Part shown: one piece after another, positions 42,081 through 50,856 of the stretch
How the letters are laid out: every line of letters begins with the position of its first letter
Position numbering within the stretch: position 1 is the first letter of the stretch
Assembly (NCBI GenBank): GCA_041821185.1
Contig: JBGUBD010000004.1
Span: 248,001-312,000 of the forward strand
Source of the DNA: Phycisphaerales bacterium AB-hyl4
Lineage (GTDB): Bacteria > Planctomycetota > Phycisphaerae > Phycisphaerales > Phycisphaeraceae
Direction of reading: 5' to 3'
DNA length: 64,000 bases
Translations under genes and position numbers: made by a program
Notes under the pieces: generated by a model
The model's input: only the letters and a program-made list of their open reading frames with translations
Told to the model about the DNA's origin: nothing
Databases searched by the model: none

Positions 42081-43027
42081 CCGCTCACCTCATGTCGCAG
42101 CGGCCACGCCTTCGCATACTCGCGCACCACGCCACGAAAGTGGTCTCGTCGGTCGCGCGCCGCGCCGCCGCGCTGCACCAGCGAACGCAATGTCCAGTAC
42201 ATACATCGACTCAGATTGAAACCCAGCAGCAACCCCCATACCGCGAAGGCCATCACATACCCGCTGTGCTTCACGTGATAGCGCACCAGGCCGTTGGTCA
42301 GCAGCAGGTCGCGCTCGTGGCCAAGCGATGCGGCGCTCGCGCTGCCGTAGTGCACAATCTCGCCCACCGGCGCGAAGCGTAACGCCCAGCCCGCCTGCCG
42401 GATGCGCGTGCACCAGTCCGTCTCTTCGCCGAAGAAGAAGAACGCATCATCCAGCGGACCGACCTGTTCGATAACCGTCCGGCGGACCATCAGGTAGCAG
42501 CCGGAGATGACATCCACATCGCGTTCGTCCGTGCGGTCCCAATGTTTCATCTGATACCGCCCCAACCACCGCGGGCGGTTCAACCGCCACAGCCCGCTGG
42601 TCAGCAGCACAAGGTTCACCAGGCCCGGCGTTTGCGAGCACGTCAGTTGCAACGTGCGGTCGGTGTTAAGTACACGGCAGCCCATCGCGCCGACCTGCTC
42701 ATGCTCGTCCATATATCTCACAGACGCGGCAAGCACATCGCCGAGCACATACGTGTCGGAGTTCAGCAGCAGCACATGTCTGCCGACCGCGATTTCAATC
42801 GCCTGATTGTTCGCCGCAGCGAAACCGGTGTTCGCCTGATTTTCGATCAGTCGAGCCTGCGGGTAGCGTTCGCGCACCATATCTGCCGACCCGTCGGCCG
42901 AGGCGTTGTCGACGACAATCACCTCGGCATCGAGCCCGCCGAGGCGGTCGTACACACTCGCCAGGCACGCGTCGAGCAGCTCGCGCGTGTTGTAGCTGAT
43001 GATGATGATGGACAGATCGCGTGTGAT
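42077..43027 (-). CDS. Family 2 glycosyltransferase, probable non-canonical ATC start
   Basis: About 316 residues. The core (AEVIVVDNASADGSADMVRERYP, NTGFAAANNQAIEIAVGRHVLLLNSDTYV, FFGEETDWCTRIRQAG) is typical of rhamnosyltransferase-like GT2 enzymes. The first in-frame ATG/GTG/TTG is GTG 42955, but that would remove the essential first strand. In frame upstream the sequence reads ITRDLSIIIISYNTRELLDACLAS back to the ATC at 43027-43025. This ATC follows a GAGG site by 8 bp. Between the preceding TAA stop and GTG 42955 there is no canonical start codon. An ATC (or CTG) start, or an ATG-to-ATC error, is implied. Confidence 0.82.
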   Translation of the reverse strand: MTRDLSIIIISYNTRELLDACLASVYDRLGGLDAEVIVVDNASADGSADMVRERYPQARLIENQANTGFAAANNQAIEIAVGRHVLLLNSDTYVLGDVLAASVRYMDEHEQVGAMGCRVLNTDRTLQLTCSQTPGLVNLVLLTSGLWRLNRPRWLGRYQMKHWDRTDERDVDVISGCYLMVRRTVIEQVGPLDDAFFFFGEETDWCTRIRQAGWALRFAPVGEIVHYGSASAASLGHERDLLLTNGLVRYHVKHSGYVMAFAVWGLLLGFNLSRCMYWTLRSLVQRGGAARDRRDHFRGVVREYAKAWPLRHEVSG

Positions 43028-43054
43028 GGTTCGTGCCTCGTCGAGGTATGGGGG

Positions 43055-44176
43055 TTAGCGGTGGTTCAATGCCGTGTCGGGCGGCTGGGGCGTCGCTTCG
43101 AGACTGACGTTGAGGCATCTCGCCACGGCCTCGTGGTAACGCGTTGCGAGATGCTCGGGCTCGGCCTTGAGCAGGTCGGGAATGCACCGACTCGCACGCC
43201 AAGCGCCGCGCACACGGTCGCGCCCGAATGGCGTATGCGCTGCGGCGAGGTACTTCATCAGCTTCATCCGGGCATAGCCCGCAAGCTGTCGACGGACCGG
43301 CGCATCAGGCGTGGTGTGTTTGCAGATGACGTAAGCCGCCATCAATACCTGCGTCACCCCCATCGCCATCCCGCTTCCGCGCCGCGAGGGCCATCGATAA
43401 TGATGCACCTTCGCCCGCCGAGCACCGACGATCAGGCGATCTCGCAGGATATTGAACGACGCATCCACATCATCCATCACCCACGTCAATGACGGCGCTG
43501 CGAGCCTTTCGTCAAACCCGACGCTGCGGATCAGATCCGTGCGGAACGACATGCGAAAGCCGGTCATCCATTCCACCAGCACCGCATCCATTTCATACAG
43601 CCATGTCGGTACAGGCTTGCCTTGCCAACACGCCCTCCCGTGCAGCAGAAACGGGTCGGGGCAGTACCGCCGTTCAAACCGCTGCCGCGGATGAGCAAGC
43701 ATCTGCCGCGCCTGGTCCGTCCACGTCATGCGATACGACTGCGCCTGCTTCTGCTTCTGCTGTTGCTGTTGCTGCCGCGATCGGTCGGCTTGGTCTTGCG
43801 GAAGGTCGGGCGACTCCGCGGCACACACCGCGCCGATGATGTCGGCATCATCACGCTCATACACCTGCATGATTTGCTCAGCTGTGTCCGGAAACCACAG
43901 CGAGTCATCGTCGGGCACCATGACCACCGGGCTTTGCACGTGTTCGAGCCCATGATTGAGCTGACGCGCCTTCCCCGCCGGCGGATTCAACACCACCGCC
44001 GGCACGCCGTGCTGCAAAGCAAGTTCTTGCACGGTCGCGGCGATCTCCGCGTGATCGTCGCTGCAGTCCGCCACAATCAGCCGACTCGGTCGACGGCTCT
44101 GCGTCAGCATCATCGGGATAGACATGCGCAGCGCCGCGGCACGGTTGCGCGTGGCGATAAGAATATCGTAGTTCAT
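43055..44176 (-). CDS. Family 2 glycosyltransferase with Gln-rich insert
   Basis: 373 residues. MNYDILIATRNRAAALRMSIPMMLTQSRRPSRLIVADCSDD and VVMVPDDDSLWFPD (DxD) form the GT-A core. WVMDDVDASFNILRDRLIVGAR is the later acceptor region. A hydrophilic Gln/Lys insert (DRSRQQQQQQKQKQAQ) interrupts the domain near residue 140. Specificity unknown. The stop lies 27 bp before the ATC start of the next gene. Confidence 0.87.
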   Translation of the reverse strand: MNYDILIATRNRAAALRMSIPMMLTQSRRPSRLIVADCSDDHAEIAATVQELALQHGVPAVVLNPPAGKARQLNHGLEHVQSPVVMVPDDDSLWFPDTAEQIMQVYERDDADIIGAVCAAESPDLPQDQADRSRQQQQQQKQKQAQSYRMTWTDQARQMLAHPRQRFERRYCPDPFLLHGRACWQGKPVPTWLYEMDAVLVEWMTGFRMSFRTDLIRSVGFDERLAAPSLTWVMDDVDASFNILRDRLIVGARRAKVHHYRWPSRRGSGMAMGVTQVLMAAYVICKHTTPDAPVRRQLAGYARMKLMKYLAAAHTPFGRDRVRGAWRASRCIPDLLKAEPEHLATRYHEAVARCLNVSLEATPQPPDTALNHR

Positions 44177-44198
44177 CAAACCATCTTCCTGACCGGCG

Positions 44199-45089
44199 TC
44201 ATCCGTCTGCCGACGCGTGCACCTGCTGCGGCGCAAGATACTGATCAATGCCCTTTTCGCAACGCGTCGATCGAGCCTGCTCAAACAGCCCCAGGTTCGC
44301 CTCGTTGGGCGGGTTGACCGGGTGATCCAGGTGATAACAGACCGCCTGAAAGAAAAGCTGCTTTAACTCGCAACCGATCTGTGTCAGTCGGCGGGCGGTG
44401 TCGCGATCTTCATAACCCCATCCGGTGAAACCTTCGTCAAAGCCGTTGATCTCCAGTAGGTCGCTGCGCCAACAGCCGAAGTTGCCCCCATGTGTATCGC
44501 GCAGTTCCGCCGGCCGCACAAGCGGCATGGGCATCCGCAGCCCCTTGGCAAAGCCGAAGCAGCGGTTGCGAAAATGCACCGTAAACGCCCGGCTATCATT
44601 GATCACCCGCCCGCTGACAAACAACGCCGCCAAGCGCAGCGTGCCCGGCGGCGTAAACGCTGACTCGTCGGACACATCGGTGATGCAGCAGCGCGAGCCA
44701 AGCACCACGCGCTTCGGCCGAGCCACACGCAAATGGTCTTCAATAAACCGTCGATGCGGCACGGTGTCGCCATCCAGCAGCACGAGATAATCCTCCTCCG
44801 CCAAGGCCACCGCCTTGTTACGGATGCGCGCCAGTTGAAAACCGTCGTCCTCCTGCCAGACGTGCCGCACCGTTAGCCGGTCGGCAAACGACTCAACCAC
44901 TTCGCGCGTCTCCGCCTTCGAACCATCGTCGGCCACATACACCGCATCAGGCTTGCAAGTCTGACGAACCAACCCCATCAGACACGCCTTCAACGGGGCG
45001 GGACTGTTGTACGTCGGCACAATCACCCCCACGCTCGGACCATGTTGCTGTTGTTGCGAATTCGACACGATACTTTTCTCCGCTCTCAC
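44199..45089 (-). CDS. Family 2 glycosyltransferase, chondroitin-polymerase-like type
   Basis: 296 residues. VGVIVPTYNSPAPLKACLMGLVRQTCKPDAVYVADDGS, ARIRNKAVALAEEDYLVLLDGDTVPHRRFI and GGNFGCWRSDLLEINGFDEGFTGWGYEDRDTARRLTQIG (the galactosyltransferase C-terminal GWGxED motif) are diagnostic for enzymes that use UDP-Gal, UDP-GlcNAc or similar. The start codon appears to be GTG at 45089. GTG 45068 is an alternative. Located 22 bp upstream of the next GT gene. Confidence 0.9.
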   Translation of the reverse strand: MRAEKSIVSNSQQQQHGPSVGVIVPTYNSPAPLKACLMGLVRQTCKPDAVYVADDGSKAETREVVESFADRLTVRHVWQEDDGFQLARIRNKAVALAEEDYLVLLDGDTVPHRRFIEDHLRVARPKRVVLGSRCCITDVSDESAFTPPGTLRLAALFVSGRVINDSRAFTVHFRNRCFGFAKGLRMPMPLVRPAELRDTHGGNFGCWRSDLLEINGFDEGFTGWGYEDRDTARRLTQIGCELKQLFFQAVCYHLDHPVNPPNEANLGLFEQARSTRCEKGIDQYLAPQQVHASADG

Positions 45090-45129
45090 AGTCCCGGCAA
45101 ACCACGCGTTCTACCGAAATCGTCTCGCG

Positions 45130-45855
45130 TTACCGAACATGATGATTCGCACCAACACCCCTGGATCGAAACAACCTGTTAAGCATGTGACGTCCCGCCG
45201 CGGCAACTCTCGGTGGCAGCAGGGTCGCGATCGTATTTTGCATCACACGCTGAAACGAACCATTAAACCCGTTTAAATGATCACACCTCTTTACGAAATT
45301 CCGGTAAAACGCTGTCGTTCGCGGCACAAAAGACGCCCGGTCAAAATCCACCAACGTGACCGATCGCGAAGAGCCAACCAGCAGATTGTTGGCCGTGATG
45401 TCGTTGTGCGCAACACCCCGCCACGACACCCGCCAGAGTATGACGCCTAGCCGAAACAGGATGACAAATGATTGGACCACCGTCGGCTGAAACTCGTACA
45501 GACGTCGATCCCTCACCCGGCTATACACAGCGACTTCCGCCGATTCACTGGAATGGTAGCCCATCGCTTTCGGGATTCCGGTGATAGATGCACATGCCTG
45601 GAACGCGTCATACTCATGTTTAAGTTCAGGGTCGCCGACCCCTTTAATGCCATAATGTGAAATTTTGTATATGCGTTCCCCGTACGCATACGTTCGACGC
45701 CAAGGCCTATTTGGCTGACGCCACAAAAGTTTCGCGTCAGGAATATCGAGTTGCTCCAATAATTCGTTCCAGGAACCACCTATCGCGCGTGCATCTTTCT
45801 CAATCAGTTGCTCCTGCAATCGTTCTACCAAATCTTGAAATCCCTTGTAGCTCAT
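45130..45855 (-). CDS. Lipopolysaccharide-kinase-like (eukaryotic-type kinase fold) protein
   Basis: 241 residues. RTYAYGERIYKISHYGIKG is in the position of the ATP-binding lysine (YKI), and GVAHNDITANNLLVGSSRSVTLVDFDRA is a kinase catalytic loop (HxD-x4-N) followed by a DFD metal-binding motif. It resembles the WaaP/Kdo-kinase and YrbL-like group. A role in phosphorylating a sugar of the polysaccharide or lipid carrier is inferred. The GC content is lower than in neighbouring genes. Start 45855 (MSYKGFQ) or 45864. Confidence 0.72.
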   Translation of the reverse strand: MSYKGFQDLVERLQEQLIEKDARAIGGSWNELLEQLDIPDAKLLWRQPNRPWRRTYAYGERIYKISHYGIKGVGDPELKHEYDAFQACASITGIPKAMGYHSSESAEVAVYSRVRDRRLYEFQPTVVQSFVILFRLGVILWRVSWRGVAHNDITANNLLVGSSRSVTLVDFDRASFVPRTTAFYRNFVKRCDHLNGFNGSFQRVMQNTIATLLPPRVAAAGRHMLNRLFRSRGVGANHHVR

Positions 45856-45964
45856 CCATCTCACTCCGGCTTCGGGCCCGATAATTCAGGGGTGTGGAAG
45901 GTGCGGGCCATCTCATCATGCCGATGGCCTTCCCCTGATTGTTCCGCTTCTGTCAGCTTTGGCG

Positions 45965-47074
45965 CTAGGCTGTCGTCGATTGCGCATCGGGGCCACTGGC
46001 AGATGGATCATGTCCACTAGACGCCTTTTCCCACGCGGCCGCTTCGTCTGCAGCGCCACGATACGCCGCCACGCGCGTCGCCAACTTGGCCATGTTGCCG
46101 CCGAGTCGAGGCATCCGCAAACTGGCGAATTGCTGGCTGAGCTGTGCCAGCACGGAGATGGCCACCGGATACACCGCCTGGCATGCGAGCAGTTTGATCA
46201 CGCCGCGAAGCACCACATTCATGTGCTGGATCGGTGTGCTAGGCGTCTGATGCCCCATGTACTGTGGGTAATATCGACTGAGCGCGATATTGGAAACACC
46301 CGAATCATGTTCGTTGCGAATCCACGCGTCAAGACTGCGCGTGTAGTGGTGCTCGCCGTGCAGTTCGGGCATGAACACGCCTTTGAGCCCTGCCGCCCAA
46401 CATCGAAAACCAAACTCCTGGTCTTCACGCCTGCGCCAGACTGGCGCTGTACGGGGTAACACTTTCGCCGCGATCGACACGCGCTCCCAGTCCGTACGCC
46501 GAATCGACACGTTCCCCATCCACAGATTCGCCAGCACCGGCTTATGTTGCTTTCGCCAGCCATCACAGACTGTTTCGTAGGTGTCGTTATACGCTTCGAC
46601 CGCCGGCGCGAAGCCCTGGCTCAATAACTTCTGGCTGACAGGCATGTAGCCGAACACCAACACTTCTTTCAGCCGATGGTGTGCCTCCGCGTGCCCTGTG
46701 ATCATGCCCGTGCTCGGAAAAACATCATCATCCAGCATGAGGATGACCTCGCCCGAGGCTTGCACCGCGCCCGCGTCCCGCGCCTGGTTTCCTCCCTTGC
46801 ACGGACCGGCGACAAGACGGACGCGCGGATCCTGCTCGCGCCATCGCTCAACCGTCGCAGCGGTGTCATCCGTGGAACCATCATCAACGATGATCAGCTC
46901 TGTTGTCGCGTTATCCGCCAACACGCGCTCAATGACCTGCGAAAGCATCTCAGCTCGGTTGCGCGTAGGAATCACCACGCTTAACGTTGGCAGCGACGGG
47001 TCAGCGCCATGCTGCAACAAGGATTCATTCGTCTTCATACCTTCCCACTTCCCAAGACCAATTCCACTATTCAT
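45965..47074 (-). CDS. Family 2 glycosyltransferase
   Basis: 369 residues. TLSVVIPTRNRAEMLSQVIERVL, ELIIVDDGSTDDT and VILMLDDDVFPSTGMI (DxD) are the GT-A core. WRRREDQEFGFRCWAAG is the acceptor-site ED motif. The C-terminal part is helical and partly hydrophobic. ATG 47074 overlaps the TGA of the upstream pyruvyltransferase gene (ATGA), which supports it. ATG 47038, with a GGGAAG site, is a possible second start. Confidence 0.9.
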   Translation of the reverse strand: MNSGIGLGKWEGMKTNESLLQHGADPSLPTLSVVIPTRNRAEMLSQVIERVLADNATTELIIVDDGSTDDTAATVERWREQDPRVRLVAGPCKGGNQARDAGAVQASGEVILMLDDDVFPSTGMITGHAEAHHRLKEVLVFGYMPVSQKLLSQGFAPAVEAYNDTYETVCDGWRKQHKPVLANLWMGNVSIRRTDWERVSIAAKVLPRTAPVWRRREDQEFGFRCWAAGLKGVFMPELHGEHHYTRSLDAWIRNEHDSGVSNIALSRYYPQYMGHQTPSTPIQHMNVVLRGVIKLLACQAVYPVAISVLAQLSQQFASLRMPRLGGNMAKLATRVAAYRGAADEAAAWEKASSGHDPSASGPDAQSTTA

Positions 47075-48171
47075 CCCATCGGCGGCAGGGTCGGCTCGTC
47101 ACCGGCACGCGCCAAACTGTCCGGCCGATCCGTCGGCGTCGCGACACCGATCAACTGCACGCCCGGCAGTCCGGCGATGCTGTACTCATAAACGCCGGCA
47201 ATCTTGCCATACCGCCCATCGCGAAACGCCACCGGTACCCCCAGCATATTGGCCATCAATCCCGCGTGCAGCCGGGTGGTTACCACCACCGCCGCGCCAG
47301 CGATCAATGAGCAAAACTCCCTGAAGCTATATTTGAGAAAATCGCTCACATCCGCGCTTCGCCACGGCAACGACGCCAACTGCGGGTAATGCTCGTCCAA
47401 TAACGCGCGGCACTCGGATTCAAACTCGGACGACAGCGGCTCGCAACACCATTGCCCTCGGCGCCGCCATCTCGCCCGCTTGAGCACGTGCACATACGGC
47501 CGACCCGCATTTTTCACCACGCCTCTGAACATCGGCTCGATCACGTCTGGACGTGAGACACATAGCGGTACGTCACTCGCCGGGTGTTCCAGGTCGCCAC
47601 GCTCGACAACCAGCACGTAATCCCGAGGCTGCCACTGGCGATACGCACGCCATCGTGCCACCAACGGCGTGTCGCGGAGGTCCAACGCCATGTCATCGCC
47701 GAGCCCCAGGTGCACCGCCGTCGGCAGTTTCATCTGCGCAAGCCGCCGATAGCTGATTCGCTCCCGAGCATACAAATATGTTGGCCCCGTACGGTCCGCC
47801 AACAACGCCGACAGGTCCGTCTGCTCAAAATGGAACGATGACGGCAGCACAACGATCGGCGTGTCGGGAAACCGCCGCGCCATCTCGCCCAGCCGACGCG
47901 GCCCCTCACACCAGAAGTCGTTCATCGCGCCGCTGCTACGAAAGCAGATCCAATCCGCAGCGCCCGGCCGATGAACACGTCGATGGCCGTATCGTCGGAA
48001 CGCATGCTGCATTGCCAGTTCCAACAGCACGTCACCGTTGTTACCACGCAACGGCACCGCGTAAACCCGCTTCCCTGCCAACGACGCCAACAGCACATCA
48101 ACAGCCGGTGCTTCACTCGAAGACAAAAGGCCGTTCGCATCCGATTCAGGCTTCACACTTGCCATTTTCAT
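47071..48171 (-). CDS. Polysaccharide pyruvyltransferase-family protein
   Basis: 366 residues. AVPLRGNNGDVLLELAMQHAFRRYG (N-terminal GNxGD motif), TPIVVLPSSFHFEQTDLS, YLYARERISYRRL and VVTTRLHAGLMANMLGVPVAF (TxRLHA motif) are the signatures. Such enzymes transfer pyruvate from phosphoenolpyruvate to form ketal groups on polysaccharides or secondary cell-wall polymers. It is one of two in this locus. ATG 48171 or 48165. The preceding frame extension is not conserved. Confidence 0.9.
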   Translation of the reverse strand: MKMASVKPESDANGLLSSSEAPAVDVLLASLAGKRVYAVPLRGNNGDVLLELAMQHAFRRYGHRRVHRPGAADWICFRSSGAMNDFWCEGPRRLGEMARRFPDTPIVVLPSSFHFEQTDLSALLADRTGPTYLYARERISYRRLAQMKLPTAVHLGLGDDMALDLRDTPLVARWRAYRQWQPRDYVLVVERGDLEHPASDVPLCVSRPDVIEPMFRGVVKNAGRPYVHVLKRARWRRRGQWCCEPLSSEFESECRALLDEHYPQLASLPWRSADVSDFLKYSFREFCSLIAGAAVVVTTRLHAGLMANMLGVPVAFRDGRYGKIAGVYEYSIAGLPGVQLIGVATPTDRPDSLARAGDEPTLPPMG

Positions 48172-48248
48172 TCGCCTGTTACAGTTGACGACTATGAGAG
48201 CATCACGCGGCGTTCCGGGCCGCTCGTCGCTTGCAAATCGAATCCGCT

Positions 48249-49487
48249 TCAGCCCACCCTGGACAGGCGATGCCACACCGGACCGATGGTCCGCTGAATA
48301 CCATGGGATCGAAAATGTTGCCACCCCTTGTAAACCAGTCGTCCGTATCGCCTAATGCCACGGTTCTGCCGACGGTTTCTCGCAATCGTCTCGGCAAGCG
48401 TGTCCACCCATGACTCGGTCACACCGGCATCACGAATCTGATGCCACGCGATCTCCAACGTTTCAACATCCTTCTTGCTGAGCCCATTCATGCGGCGCAA
48501 CGCGTCGTCGCTCAGTTCGAGGGGAAAACACTTCAGGTTTCGACAGCCCAAAGCACGCAACAAAAGGATGTTGCGGACGCATTTCTCGCACCGACAGCAA
48601 TTGCGGTCCTTCTGCTCCCCTTCCCAGCACACACGCAGGTTGTCGCGAAACGCCTGCCATTGGACGAGCGCGCCCATTTTGTCCCAGCGGTTGTACCGCG
48701 ATCCGTCGTGTATCACCCCAAACGACTGCGACCCCAACAGTTTGTCGGTCATCACGTTCGAGCCCCACGGCCGTACCCCCTGCTCATTAAACGTCCAACT
48801 GCTTGCCAGCAACGCCACGTCAAAATGCTCATCAAAGAGCATCAGGGCCATCACCAACGCCGCGCCGTGGCTCTGCTCCCATGCGGGCACGATCTGGCGA
48901 AAGTTGGTGTGCGCCGTCAGGAGCGGCAGACCCAGGCTTTCGACAATCCGCCTTGAACCGACGACCGCCCGATCGAACACATCGCGATCTTCAATCGGAA
49001 TGTCAAAGCCATGCACCATCAAGGCCGCCTGCGGCGGATGGTTGTCGCGCTCATGGCGGCGATGATGGTGCTGATACAACGTAAAACAGGAATCCACCCC
49101 GCCGGAGAAGGCCGCCACCGCACCTTGCCGTTCGCCAAGCGTCGGCTCGCTAACATCGTCGGCAGTGATGTCGACCCGGTGGTACGCGTTTGGAAACCAC
49201 TGCGTCCAGGTCGTCTGAAACCAACCGAGGTTCTTCAGGAGCGACGGTGCAACGCTGCCATGAACATGCAGTTTGTCGGCGTATCGCATGGCGAGAAACA
49301 GCGTGCCAACGACGAACGGGTCGAGTCGTTGCGGTTGTTTTCGCTCGTAAGCAGCGGGGATCTCACACCACAACGTCTTGGGGTCTGCGGACGGAAGGCC
49401 CTCGACGCTCACGCCGTAGCGGAGATACCCGCCGCAGCGAATCGGGTCAAGCGGGCGAATCACAAGGGTTGGAAGCTGCTTGCTCAT
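48249..49487 (-). CDS. PP-loop ATPase, QueC-like, in polysaccharide locus
   Basis: 412 residues. Residues about 122-145 hold AAFSGGVDSCFTLYQH, the SGGVDS PP-loop of adenine nucleotide alpha-hydrolase-like enzymes. LLTAHTNFRQIVPAWEQSHGAALVMALMLF is a second family segment. NCCRCEKCVRNILLL is a CxxC-type zinc site as in QueC (7-cyano-7-deazaguanine synthase). It is longer than QueC (about 220-240) owing to an N-terminal 110-residue domain. No queuosine genes are nearby. ATP-dependent amide or thioamide chemistry on a sugar is possible, but the substrate is unknown. It starts 7 bp after the Wzy-like gene. Confidence 0.78.
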   Translation of the reverse strand: MSKQLPTLVIRPLDPIRCGGYLRYGVSVEGLPSADPKTLWCEIPAAYERKQPQRLDPFVVGTLFLAMRYADKLHVHGSVAPSLLKNLGWFQTTWTQWFPNAYHRVDITADDVSEPTLGERQGAVAAFSGGVDSCFTLYQHHHRRHERDNHPPQAALMVHGFDIPIEDRDVFDRAVVGSRRIVESLGLPLLTAHTNFRQIVPAWEQSHGAALVMALMLFDEHFDVALLASSWTFNEQGVRPWGSNVMTDKLLGSQSFGVIHDGSRYNRWDKMGALVQWQAFRDNLRVCWEGEQKDRNCCRCEKCVRNILLLRALGCRNLKCFPLELSDDALRRMNGLSKKDVETLEIAWHQIRDAGVTESWVDTLAETIARNRRQNRGIRRYGRLVYKGWQHFRSHGIQRTIGPVWHRLSRVG

Positions 49488-49494
49488 ACGCGGT

Positions 49495-50856
49495 TCAGGC
49501 CGACTTCACCATGGGCCGACGACGTTTGTTCTTTGTCTCTGTTGACGTGTCCAGCGGCTGGCAGAGCATCCACATGATCGAGCCGAGCAGGAAAGCAAAA
49601 AGCACGAACACATGGTCCCAGAAGTGAACGGACAGCCCGACGACAAACAGGCCCAACATGGTCGTGATCCACCCCAGGCGGGCGCGGTGGTGCATCGGGT
49701 CGATCCCTTCCAGCCGGGTCAGCCGCCAAATCGTGTAGGCCACCGCGCCGAGCAGCGCGATGATCGCTGGCAGACCATGCCGCACCGCGACGAGCAACCA
49801 GAAGTTGTCCATGCTCGTGCTGTGCATCCAACTCGGCCGTACCCATTCGTTGAACCCGATGCCGAACATCGGGTGATTCATCACGGACGCGGTTCCCCAC
49901 TCCCAGATAATCACCCGGTTGTACGCCGAGTGCAGCGTAAAAGAGGCGTAGTCAATGAAAACCAACAACGGCGAGCGATTGGACAGCACGTCGATGACCA
50001 CATAGAAAAAGGCAAACAACGCCAGCAAGTACCACCACCGGTTGCGCAATGTCGTGGTGAATCGATCCCAGCCTATGATGCCGAACTGAACGACCACCGC
50101 GCTCAACGGTCCGGCGGAGAAACTGGCAAACGTGCTCAACGTCACGAGCACCGTGCGTGCCACGCGCGGTGTTCGTAACTTGTCGTCATGCGTAAGCACG
50201 AAGTAGCTCAGCCCCACGGCGCTGCAACAGAACACGCCCAGCAGGATCGGGTGCTGAAACATGCCGTACGACCGCTTCATACCCCATCGTTCCCCGATGC
50301 TCGGGGTATAACCTGCCAGCACCTCGCGGATGAAGTTCCTGCCTGTCACCGCCTCCGGCACGGTCACCACCAGCATCGCGATCACCACCGCAGTGAGCAA
50401 CGCCACCATCGCGCGAAACGCCGCCAGGTCGCGGATGAAACATCGTGCGATCAGGTATGCCCCTACCCCTTCGACAACGTAAATCCCCCCCGACTGCGCT
50501 GCGATCTCAGGCCCATGGTGATAAGCGAACGTGATCGCCGCCCAACTAACCCAGACGATGACAAGACCGTCGGCCAGCGTCCACTTCCCCGCCCGGCCGG
50601 AGGCCAGCATTACCGCGCAAGGGATGAACATCCCCAGCAGCAGGACCCGATACCACGTGATCCACAAGTCACCAATGTGATACCCCGTCTCCGCCGGCAG
50701 CAGCAGCGCAAGAAACAGCAGCAGCACCGGCCACGGGGTACGCATCGGCGACACCCATGACCGCTCCCGCTTGCCCTTCGGCTTCGCAGGCGCTGACGTC
50801 GCCGACGGAGCGACAGGCGTGCGACGTCCCACTGGTGCAACAATACTCCGTCCCAT
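49495..50856 (-). CDS. O-antigen ligase/polymerase-like membrane protein (Wzy-type)
   Basis: 453 residues with about ten to twelve membrane segments. The large extracytoplasmic loop near residue 300 contains SAYNRVIIWEWGTASVMNHPMFGIGFNEW, resembling the RxxxW..ax....p..GxG motif of the Wzy/WaaL superfamily. The likely role is to polymerise or ligate the repeat units exported by the flippase. Start ATG 50856 immediately follows the TGA of the FrhB-like gene. The first 35 residues are cytoplasmic and basic. Confidence 0.88.
   Translation of the reverse strand: MGRSIVAPVGRRTPVAPSATSAPAKPKGKRERSWVSPMRTPWPVLLLFLALLLPAETGYHIGDLWITWYRVLLLGMFIPCAVMLASGRAGKWTLADGLVIVWVSWAAITFAYHHGPEIAAQSGGIYVVEGVGAYLIARCFIRDLAAFRAMVALLTAVVIAMLVVTVPEAVTGRNFIREVLAGYTPSIGERWGMKRSYGMFQHPILLGVFCCSAVGLSYFVLTHDDKLRTPRVARTVLVTLSTFASFSAGPLSAVVVQFGIIGWDRFTTTLRNRWWYLLALFAFFYVVIDVLSNRSPLLVFIDYASFTLHSAYNRVIIWEWGTASVMNHPMFGIGFNEWVRPSWMHSTSMDNFWLLVAVRHGLPAIIALLGAVAYTIWRLTRLEGIDPMHHRARLGWITTMLGLFVVGLSVHFWDHVFVLFAFLLGSIMWMLCQPLDTSTETKNKRRRPMVKSA

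Noticed and set aside
40866..42278. 470-codon + strand frame opposite glycosyltransferase genes
   Set aside because: Arg/His-rich translation typical of antisense frames in GC-rich DNA.
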